The notes under the pieces: generated by a model
Database searches by the model: none
What the model was told of the DNA's origin: nothing
Seen by the model: only the letters and a program-made list of their open reading frames with translations
Source: Dyella lutea
GTDB taxonomy: Bacteria > Pseudomonadota > Gammaproteobacteria > Xanthomonadales > Rhodanobacteraceae
NCBI RefSeq assembly: GCF_024158035.1
Contig: NZ_JAMZEK010000001.1
Span: forward strand, 813,416-877,415
Direction of reading: 5' to 3'
DNA length: 64,000 nt
Shown: piece by piece, positions 16,997 through 24,120 of the stretch
How positions within the stretch are numbered: position 1 is the first letter of the stretch
Layout: each line of letters opens with the position of its first letter
Translations under genes and position numbers: made by a program

Positions 16997-18109
16997 ATGA
17001 ACAACGATGCCGCTCCGAACGAGACCGCCAAGGTCGCCCCCGCTTCCTCGCGCCCCGTCGCGTCGCGTCCGTCCGAGCCGAAGGGCGGCGGCAGCGCGCT
17101 TGCCCTGGCGCTCCTGCTCGCCCTGCTGGCCATCGCCGGCACGGCCTACGTCGGCTGGCAGCAGTGGCAGCGGGCCCGCGGCGATGCCGCTGCGGCCGGT
17201 ACCGTGGCCCAGCTCGATACCCGCGTCGCCACGCTGGAAACCAGCCTGAAGGCGCTGGATGACGATCGCCGCTCGCTCAGCGCGCGGCTGCGCGACGCCG
17301 ACGACGTCAACCGTGGCCTGCGCGAGGAGGTACTGGGCCAGAACGAGCGCCTGCGCAACCTCGAGGACGCGGTGGCCAAGCTGTCGGAAAAGAGCCTGTC
17401 CAGCCACGACGCGATGCTGCTGGACGAGACCGAGTCGCTGCTGCGCATGGGCAAGGAACGCTACGAGCTGTTCCACGACGCCGCGGGCGCGGCCGCCGCC
17501 TACGGGTTGGCCGATCAAGCGCTGTCCGGCGTGGACGACAGTGCTTTCTACGGCCTGCGCCAGAGCGTGGCCGCCGAGCACGAGGCGCTCGATCGTGCCG
17601 CTGCCAGCCACGACAGCGCCGCGCTGGCGAAGCTGCAGCAGTTGCGCGGCCAGATCGGCAGCCTGCCGCTGCGTCCGCTGGACGCACCGGCATCTTCATC
17701 GAGCAGTGGCGCGTGGGCGCGGATCGGGCAGGCATTGTCCAGCGTGGTGCGGATCGGTCGCGACAATGGCGCGCCGATGGCCGTGGCGGATGCGCGTCTC
17801 TCGCGTGAGCTGGTGGCGCTGGACCTGGCCCAGGCCGAGGCCGCGCTGCTCGCGCACGATGGCACAGCCTATCGCGCCGCCCTGAAGCGGGCCGACACCG
17901 GCCTGGCTGGCCAGTTCGACGCCGCCGATGCGACGGTGAAGACGGTGCGCGACACGTTGGCCGGCCTCATCAGGGACGCCGCGCCCGGCACGCCGGTGGA
18001 ACTGGGTGAGGCGCTCACCGAGCTGCGCAATCTGCGTGCCGTGCACGCGCTCAAGCCGGCGGCTGGCGCCGCCCCGACCAAGCCCGCCGCGAACGGAGCA
18101 CGTCCGTGA
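16997..18109 (+). CDS. hemX: HemX-family membrane protein
   Basis: 370 residues. A Pro/Ala/Ser-rich cytoplasmic tail precedes one membrane helix (about 33-53), then a coiled coil (about 60-125) and a helical periplasmic domain. Annotated elsewhere as uroporphyrinogen-III C-methyltransferase, but HemX of this type lacks the methyltransferase domain, as does this one; the true role is unclear. It lies 36 bases after hemD and overlaps hemY by four bases. Confidence 0.88.
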   Translation: MNNDAAPNETAKVAPASSRPVASRPSEPKGGGSALALALLLALLAIAGTAYVGWQQWQRARGDAAAAGTVAQLDTRVATLETSLKALDDDRRSLSARLRDADDVNRGLREEVLGQNERLRNLEDAVAKLSEKSLSSHDAMLLDETESLLRMGKERYELFHDAAGAAAAYGLADQALSGVDDSAFYGLRQSVAAEHEALDRAAASHDSAALAKLQQLRGQIGSLPLRPLDAPASSSSSGAWARIGQALSSVVRIGRDNGAPMAVADARLSRELVALDLAQAEAALLAHDGTAYRAALKRADTGLAGQFDAADATVKTVRDTLAGLIRDAAPGTPVELGEALTELRNLRAVHALKPAAGAAPTKPAANGARP

Positions 18110-19359
18110 AGCTGTGGCGCTGGATTCTCCTGCTGGTGCTGATCGCCGCACTGGCGGCGTTCGGCTGGCACTGGGTCGCCGAAGACCCCGGCTACGTGCT
18201 GGTGCGCATCCGCGGCTGGTATGCCGAAACCACCGTGCTGGCGGCGGTCGTCATCCTGCTGCTGCTGTGGGCCGCGCTGGGCGCGCTGTGGCAGCTCGGG
18301 CGCTGGCCGCTGGGCGCATTCACCCGCCGGCATCGCCGGGTCAGTCGGCGCCGGTTGGCCGATGGCCTGGTGGCGCTGGCCGAAGGCCGTCACGGCGACG
18401 CCGAGCGCGACCTGGCCCGCGCCTCGCGGCTTGATGCGCTGCGCGGCCCGGCGCTGCTCGCCGCCGCCGAAGCCGCCGCCCGCCGCGGCGAGACCACGCG
18501 CGCCCGCGAATTCCTCGATCAGGCCGCACAGGACGTCCCGCCGGCCGCGCGCGTGCTGCGTGCCTCGCTGCTGCGCCGTGAGGGCAAGCCGGCCGAGGCG
18601 GTCGCCCTGCTGGCGCCGGAGGCCGACAACGGCAAGCTGACCCCAGGTGGCTGGCGCGAGCTCGCGCTCGCTGCGCTGGCCGCCGGCGATACCCGTCGTG
18701 CCCGCGCCGCACTGGCTCCCTTGCAGAAGAGTTCCGCACTCGGCACCCGCAGCTACCAGGCGCTGGAGACCCAGGTGCTGGTTGCCAGCGTGGCCGCCGC
18801 GCCGGATGCCGCGGCGCTCAACCAGCTGTGGTCGCAGCTGCCGAAGAACCAGCGGCGGACGCCGGCGGTGATCGAGGCCTATGCCCGCCGCGCCGCGGCG
18901 CTGGGCATGATCCTGCCGGCGATGGACGAGCTGGACTCGGCGCTGCGCCGCGAGTGGTCGTCCTCGCTGGTGCAGGTGTGGGGTGCGCTGGGTGACGAGG
19001 ATCTGGAGGCGCGCCTGCGTCGCGCCGAAGGCTGGCTGGACGCGCATCCCAACGATGCCGGTCTGCTGCTGGCGATGGGCCGGCTGTGCGTGAAGCTCAA
19101 GCTGTGGGGCCAGGCACGCAAGCACCTGGAGCGTTCCATCGCGCTCGCCCCCAGTGCCGGGGCATGGGAAGCGCTGGCCGAGGTGTGGACCGGCCAGGGC
19201 GACGCGGTGATGGCACAGCGCTGCTACCGCAACGCACTGGCGCTGACCCGCGGCGACTCGGTGCTGAACGTGCCGACGGCATCGCTGGGTGCGATCGACA
19301 CCCGCCCGATCGCTATCGAGGACCGCAACGAGCACGGCATGCCGCGTCTGCGCGAGTAG
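18106..19359 (+). CDS. hemY: HemY-family membrane protein
   Basis: 417 residues with two N-terminal membrane helices (about 5-22 and 41-63), the HemY_N domain (GYVLVRIRGWYAETT) and a long run of TPR-like helical repeats in the rest. It is the third gene of the hemDXY operon of gammaproteobacteria and is not the protoporphyrinogen oxidase also called HemY in Gram-positives. The GTG start overlaps the hemX stop (GTGA), indicating coupled translation. Confidence 0.9.
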   Translation: MKLWRWILLLVLIAALAAFGWHWVAEDPGYVLVRIRGWYAETTVLAAVVILLLLWAALGALWQLGRWPLGAFTRRHRRVSRRRLADGLVALAEGRHGDAERDLARASRLDALRGPALLAAAEAAARRGETTRAREFLDQAAQDVPPAARVLRASLLRREGKPAEAVALLAPEADNGKLTPGGWRELALAALAAGDTRRARAALAPLQKSSALGTRSYQALETQVLVASVAAAPDAAALNQLWSQLPKNQRRTPAVIEAYARRAAALGMILPAMDELDSALRREWSSSLVQVWGALGDEDLEARLRRAEGWLDAHPNDAGLLLAMGRLCVKLKLWGQARKHLERSIALAPSAGAWEALAEVWTGQGDAVMAQRCYRNALALTRGDSVLNVPTASLGAIDTRPIAIEDRNEHGMPRLRE

Positions 19360-19384
19360 GGCACGCGCTTCGCGAGCGGGTCCG

Positions 19385-20614
19385 CTAGAGCACCACGCCG
19401 AGGCTGGCCAGCCGGGGATCGGCTATGCGCCAGTGCGGCCAGTAGCCCAATTGCACGCACTGGCGGATGTAGTGTCCGAGTCGACGCTTTTCGTCGTCGG
19501 ACGCCGGCGGCGTCCAGCCCTGTCGGTGCACGCGGGATTCGACGCGCTGGCAGTCCGGTCCGTCGACCGTTGCCGGTGGTGCGGAGACCAGCAACGACAC
19601 GGGTCGGGGCGCGCCGGCGGTCTGCTCGCTGACCTGCTGAGGGGGCGGAGTCCAGATCGACGCCGTGGGTGACGAATGACTGCCCACCAGATCGAGCAGC
19701 ATGCGCAGCGCAAAGAAGATGCCTACCGCGAGTGCGCCAAAAGGGGCACCCTGGCGGGACCTTTGCCGGGGCCGGGTGCGCCGGTACGCGGCCGGCGAAG
19801 CCGGCGCGAATCCGGCACTCGCCCGCCCCTCGGCCAGTCCCCGTTGAAGCTCCGGCAACGCGGCGAATGCCTGTTGCCACGCCTCCAGCATCGGCCGGCC
19901 CGCGCGCAGTGGGATCAGGTTGGGGAACAGGCGCAGCGCCTGCAGGACAAACGGCCATTGCGCCGCCATGTCGGGATCCGGCGGCGAGCGGTCGCCGCGG
20001 ATCAGGCGTTCGAACCAGCCGGCGCCCTGGCACGGTGTGGTGGCCTGTTCCCAGTGGCGCTGCTCGTGCATCACCTGCTGCAGCCACTGGCCGCGCGGGC
20101 CGAGCTGGGCCAGACGGGTCACGTCCATCCAGTCGAAGGCCTCGCGTGCCGTGTTGAACACCTCCAGCGGTGCATCCAGCGCGCCGGAGGCGAGGGCATC
20201 GATCAGCAGGCACTCGAAGATGGCCGGAAGCTGCAGGTGGCCCTGGCGGACCGCGGCAAGTACGCCGGTCAGCGCCGCGGTCGGCGGGGTGCCGGATGAC
20301 AAGGCCTGCTGCAGCCTTGCCAGGGCTTGCCGGGCCTCGGTGACGACCGGGTTCAGCGGTGCGGCGGATGCGCCGGACGCGGATGCGGATGCGGATGTGC
20401 TGGTCGGTGGGTGGGACGGCGTCGCGGGTGCCGCCACCGGCGCCCCGTCGAGCGCGCGCAGCGCCGCCTCGTAGGCCTGGCGCGGGCGCGTGAAGCCCTC
20501 GATGTCGGTGGCCGGATCGAGCCGCTTGAGCTGCCTGGCATAGGCCTGCTTGATCGCGCGCTGGTCGGCATCGGCGGGCAGCTCGAGGTGCTGGAGATAC
20601 CAGGGGACGTCCAT
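19385..20614 (-). CDS. divergent J-domain protein with C-terminal membrane segment
   Basis: 409 residues. The first 55 resemble a J-domain (WYLQHLELPADADQRAIKQAYAR then GFTRPRQAYEAALRAL). However, the HPD tripeptide needed to stimulate Hsp70 ATPase is absent; the loop reads RLDPATD. An Ala/Ser/Pro linker follows with a short tandem repeat (DNA GGATGC units near 20378-20396), then a helical region and one membrane helix (about 290-310). Such proteins may recruit Hsp70 in an altered way; function unknown. It ends convergent with hemY. Confidence 0.62.
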   Translation of the reverse strand: MDVPWYLQHLELPADADQRAIKQAYARQLKRLDPATDIEGFTRPRQAYEAALRALDGAPVAAPATPSHPPTSTSASASASGASAAPLNPVVTEARQALARLQQALSSGTPPTAALTGVLAAVRQGHLQLPAIFECLLIDALASGALDAPLEVFNTAREAFDWMDVTRLAQLGPRGQWLQQVMHEQRHWEQATTPCQGAGWFERLIRGDRSPPDPDMAAQWPFVLQALRLFPNLIPLRAGRPMLEAWQQAFAALPELQRGLAEGRASAGFAPASPAAYRRTRPRQRSRQGAPFGALAVGIFFALRMLLDLVGSHSSPTASIWTPPPQQVSEQTAGAPRPVSLLVSAPPATVDGPDCQRVESRVHRQGWTPPASDDEKRRLGHYIRQCVQLGYWPHWRIADPRLASLGVVL

Positions 20615-20713
20615 GTGCTCGTCAGGCTTGCGAAGGTGATGCGAGGCTAGCGCGACGCCAGGGCGCTCGCCCAGTGGCGGGCGGGGACCCGGCTCCGGGG
20701 TTCGGCGTTGCCC

Positions 20714-21052
20714 TCAGCGCACCGAGATCGCCCAGGTGATCAGGCCGGCACTGACCGCGGTAAGGGTGAGGGCGACCAGGAACACCACGTCGGCGGTGCG
20801 CTCGACCCGGTGGTTGCGCTTGTGGTGGCGCGTGCGCAGCGCCCAGTAGGCGAGCAGGCAGGCGGCGAGGTAGAGGATCGCGTCGCCGGCCAGCAGGTCG
20901 TCGACGAACAGGTCCGCCTTCCGCAGCGAGATCACCACGCGGATGATGCCGATGACCGTCAGGCACACGCCGACCATGCCCGCCGAGGCGGTGAAGATGT
21001 GCACGCACAGGTCGTAGTCCAGCAGGCGGCTGGCGGGATCGTCGCGGCGCAT
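20714..21052 (-). CDS. three-helix membrane protein, hypothetical
   Basis: 112 residues with three membrane helices (about 19-41, 55-72 and 86-108). A basic loop lies between the second and third (RTRHHKRNHRVER). No family I can name. It follows uvrD on the same strand after about 90 bases that include a small GC-rich hairpin, so co-transcription is uncertain. Confidence 0.6.
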   Translation of the reverse strand: MRRDDPASRLLDYDLCVHIFTASAGMVGVCLTVIGIIRVVISLRKADLFVDDLLAGDAILYLAACLLAYWALRTRHHKRNHRVERTADVVFLVALTLTAVSAGLITWAISVR

Positions 21053-21139
21053 GGTTCGCGCTCCGGTCGGTGGCTCCGGGGAAACGGAGCCTTGGACAAC
21101 GCGGGCGCGACGAGTTCCCGGGGACGGGTTAGGCCGTCC

Positions 21140-23458
21140 TCAGAGCGGGGTGAGGTTGGCGTAGGCCGCCACAAGCCACTTGCTGCCGGCGTCGGCGAAA
21201 TTCACCTGCAGCCGCGCGTGCGCGCCGGCACCCTCGGCGCTGAGCACCACGCCCTCGCCGAAGGTGGGGTGGCTGACGCGCTGGCCCAGCTTCACCGGCA
21301 GCGGTTCCTCCAGCGAGGCGCCGGCGCCGTAGCGGGATGCGCCGCCGTACAGCGGGCGGCTCACCTGCACGCGCGGACGCACCTCGTCGATCAGTTCGGC
21401 CGGCATCTCGGCGAGGAAGCGCGAGGGCCGCGCCAGCATCTCGGTGCCGTGCATGCGGCGCGATTCGGCATGGGTGAGGAACAGCTTCTGCCGCGCGCGG
21501 GTGATGCCGACGTAGGCGAGGCGGCGTTCCTCTTCCAGCCGGCCCTCGTCCTCGACCGAACGCTGGCTGGGGAACAGACCTTCCTCCATGCCGACCAGGA
21601 ACACCACCGGGAATTCCAGGCCCTTGGCCGAGTGCAGCGTCATCAGCTGCACGCAGTCGTCCCAGGCCTCGCCCTGGCCCTCGCCGGCTTCCAGTGCAGC
21701 GTGCGAGAGGAAGGCGGCCAGTTCGGTGAGGCCGGCGTCGACGTCTTCGGCGGTCGGCTCGAAGCGGCTGGCGACGTTGACCAGCTCGTCCAGGTTCTCG
21801 GTGCGCGACTCGGCGTTGCCGCGGCTGTCCTTCTCGTAGAAGTCGCGCAGGCCGGTGTGGCTGATGGCGTGGTCCATCTGCTCGGCCAGGGTGAGGCTCT
21901 TTTCATTCCTCTCCCCCAAGCTTGCTTGGGGGAGAGGGTAGGGTGAGGGGGGCTCTTGATCATCGCGAGAGCCTGCCCCCTCACCCCGACCCTCTCCCTC
22001 GGCATCGCCGGGGGAGAGGGAGCCCGACAAGGCGGGGTTGAAGTCACGCGCCATCTGCTCGATCAGGGTGAGGAAGGCCTTCACCGCGTTCTTCGCGCGG
22101 CCGGCCAGCTCGCTGGCGCCGGACAGCTCGCCCAGCGCGGCTTCCCACATCGAGGTGTTGCTGCCGCGCGCGCGCCGGCGCAGCACGTCCAGCGTGCGGT
22201 CGCCGATGCCGCGCGGCGGGGTGTTCACGGCGCGCTCGAAGGCGGCGTCGTCGTGGCGGTTGGCGGTGAGCCGCAGGTAGGCCAGCGCGTCCTTGATTTC
22301 CGCGCGCTCGAAGAAGCGCAGCCCGCCGTAGACGCGGTAGGGAATGTTGCGCTGGGACAGCTGTTCCTCGAAGTTGCGCGACTGCGCATTGGAGCGGTAG
22401 AGGATCGCGCAGTCCCTGGCGTCGCCGTGTTCGTCGATGTACTCGCGGATGCGCTCGACCACGAAGCGCGCCTCGTCCTGCTCGTTGTAGGCGGCGTACA
22501 GCGCGATGCGCTCGCCGTCGCCGCCGTCGGTCCACAGCTGCTTGCCAAGGCGGCCGCCGTTGCGGGCGATCACCGCGTTGGCGGCCTTGAGGATGGTGGC
22601 GGTGGAGCGGTAGTTCTGCTCCAGCTTGATGGTGCGCGCGCCGGGGAAGTCCTTCAGGAACTGCTGCACGTTCTCCACTTTGGCGCCGCGCCAGCCGTAG
22701 ATCGCCTGGTCGTCGTCGCCGACCACGAAGACCTGGCCGGTGGCGCCGGCGAGCACGCGGATCCAGGCGTACTGCAGCGTGTTGGTGTCCTGGAACTCGT
22801 CGATCAGCAGGTAGCGCCAGCGGTGCTGGTAGTGCTCCAGCACGGCCGGGTTCTTCAGCCACAGCTCGTGGGCGCGCAGCAGCAGCTCGGCGAAGTCGAC
22901 CAGGCCGGCGCGGCGGCAGGCGTCCTCATAGGCCTGGTAGATCTGCACGAAGGTACGGGTGACCGGGTGGTCGTGGTGCTCGATGTTCTGCGGCCGCTTG
23001 CCCTCGTCCTTCCAGCTGTTGATCTGCCAGGTGGCCTGGCGCGGCGGGAACTTCGCGTCATCCAGGCCCAGTCCGGCGACCACGCGCTTGACCAGTCGCT
23101 GCTGGTCGTCCGAGTCGAGGATCTGGAAACCCTCCGGCAGGCCGGCCTCGGCCCAGTGCCGGCGCAGCAGGCGATGGGCGATGCCGTGGAAGGTGCCCAC
23201 GGTGAGGCCCTGCGTGCTGTTGGGGATCAAGGCGCCGAGCCGCGCGCGCATCTCGCCGGCGGCCTTGTTGGTGAAGGTGACGGCGAGGATCGCCCACGGC
23301 GGCGCGCGCTCGACTTCGGTGAGCCAGCCGACGCGGTGGGTGAGCACGCGGGTCTTGCCGGAGCCGGCGCCGGCCAGCACGAGATAGTGGCCGGGCGGGG
23401 CGCAGACGGCTTCGCGCTGCGCATCGTTGAGCGAATCGATCAGGTGGGAAACATCCAT
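21140..23458 (-). CDS. uvrD: DNA helicase II UvrD, with an in-frame REP-encoded insert
   Basis: UvrD unwinds DNA 3'-5' in nucleotide excision and mismatch repair. The 772 residues carry all superfamily I motifs: Walker A AGAGSGKT (29-36), TFTNKAAGEMR, LIDEFQDTN, VGDDDQAIYGWRGA, KLEQNYRS, TLHSAKGLEFPVVF and VGITRARQKLFLTHA. Around residues 480-517 the reading frame passes through two REP-like elements (21909-22021), adding a low-complexity segment rich in Gly, Glu and Pro without a frameshift. The rest is collinear with the family. The ATG at 23458 gives MDVSHLIDSLN; an in-frame ATG at 23467 would add three residues. Confidence 0.95.
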   Translation of the reverse strand: MDVSHLIDSLNDAQREAVCAPPGHYLVLAGAGSGKTRVLTHRVGWLTEVERAPPWAILAVTFTNKAAGEMRARLGALIPNSTQGLTVGTFHGIAHRLLRRHWAEAGLPEGFQILDSDDQQRLVKRVVAGLGLDDAKFPPRQATWQINSWKDEGKRPQNIEHHDHPVTRTFVQIYQAYEDACRRAGLVDFAELLLRAHELWLKNPAVLEHYQHRWRYLLIDEFQDTNTLQYAWIRVLAGATGQVFVVGDDDQAIYGWRGAKVENVQQFLKDFPGARTIKLEQNYRSTATILKAANAVIARNGGRLGKQLWTDGGDGERIALYAAYNEQDEARFVVERIREYIDEHGDARDCAILYRSNAQSRNFEEQLSQRNIPYRVYGGLRFFERAEIKDALAYLRLTANRHDDAAFERAVNTPPRGIGDRTLDVLRRRARGSNTSMWEAALGELSGASELAGRAKNAVKAFLTLIEQMARDFNPALSGSLSPGDAEGEGRGEGAGSRDDQEPPSPYPLPQASLGERNEKSLTLAEQMDHAISHTGLRDFYEKDSRGNAESRTENLDELVNVASRFEPTAEDVDAGLTELAAFLSHAALEAGEGQGEAWDDCVQLMTLHSAKGLEFPVVFLVGMEEGLFPSQRSVEDEGRLEEERRLAYVGITRARQKLFLTHAESRRMHGTEMLARPSRFLAEMPAELIDEVRPRVQVSRPLYGGASRYGAGASLEEPLPVKLGQRVSHPTFGEGVVLSAEGAGAHARLQVNFADAGSKWLVAAYANLTPL
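21909..22021. repeat. pair of type B REP-like elements inside uvrD
   Basis: Two inverted copies of one unit: 21909-21950 (palindrome CTCTCCCCCAAG/CTTGGGGGAGAG then GGGTAGGGTGAGGGG) and 21975-22021 (CCCCCTCACCCCGACCCTCTCCC followed by its own GGGGGAGAGGG arm). Similar CCCTCACCC...CTCTCCC elements are common between genes of Pseudomonas and Xanthomonadales. Here the pair is wholly within coding sequence and keeps the frame open. Confidence 0.8.
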
Positions 23459-23552
23459 CCGCGCCATTGTAGCGGCGCCGGGGCGATTGCTCCGGATAAA
23501 AGAAGGCCGCCGACCCTGGGGGCGACGGCCGGATGTCCTCGCGGATGAGGCC

Positions 23553-23771
23553 TCAGCGCTTGCTGACGAAGCCGCCGATGGCCAGCACGCCGCCGATCAC
23601 GATGCCGGCGATGCCGACCCACTGCGGGATGGCCTGGTCGTGGGTCGCGGTGATCTCGGCCGGGCCGAGCTTGGCCACGGTATCGGTCTTCTTGTAGCTG
23701 CCGTTGCCGACGGTGACCCAGATACCTGCGGCCAACAGCAAGACGCCGACGATGATGAGACCTGCACGCAT
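23553..23771 (-). CDS. small two-helix membrane protein
   Basis: 72 residues: an N-terminal membrane helix (about 3-22), a polar middle (VGNGSYKKTDTVAKLGPAEITATHDQ) and a second helix (about 50-67) ending in basic residues. The layout resembles small DUF3185-like envelope proteins, but I cannot assign the family with certainty. AGGAGG lies just before the ATG. It sits between polA and uvrD with its own spacing on both sides. Confidence 0.65.
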   Translation of the reverse strand: MRAGLIIVGVLLLAAGIWVTVGNGSYKKTDTVAKLGPAEITATHDQAIPQWVGIAGIVIGGVLAIGGFVSKR

Positions 23772-24120
23772 GGGTGATCCTCCTGTTTGGGTGCGCCGAT
23801 CATACGGGGTTGGCGCGTGCAGGCCGGGTGCAGGCGATCGCCTTCATTCATGTCCCGCAGGCAAAAAAAGCCCCGAAGGCCAGGGGGTGCCTTCGGGGCC
23901 GGGTTTGGCGAAGCGGCCCAGGGGAAGACCGGTATCGCCGCGATACGGAGGCCCAGGGGAAGGCGCGTATCGGATGGGTTCTCCAGGGAGGGGTGGAACC
24001 CATGGATGCCGTTGCGTGCATCCGAGGGAATAGATCGTCCGAAGCCGGGAAAAGTTGCCCTCACCCCCGGGAAAGATTTAGCGCCGATTCATTTGACGAA
24101 AATCCAACAACCGCGCGGGT
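23772..24120. other. non-coding region downstream of polA
   Basis: About 350 bases contain the polA terminator (23863-23899) and two imperfect direct repeats of GGCCCAGGGGAAG (near 23916 and 23950), each followed by a short GTATCG word. No gene is seen. Confidence 0.5.
23863..23899 (-). terminator. Rho-independent terminator after polA
   Basis: On the minus strand, an 11-bp stem (GCCCCGAAGGC 23899-23889 pairing with GCCTTCGGGGC 23880-23870) is followed by seven T. It is a textbook strong terminator about 220 bases after the polA stop. Confidence 0.88.

Noticed and set aside
20378..20396. GGATGC tandem repeats as a phase-variable tract
   Set aside because: Only three full units of six bases, in frame, encoding a few Ala/Ser residues in a linker; changes would not shift the frame.
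21909..22021. Repeats in uvrD considered as a CRISPR array or an insertion sequence
   Set aside because: Only two units in opposite orientation, no regular spacers and no transposase; the pattern is that of REP elements.
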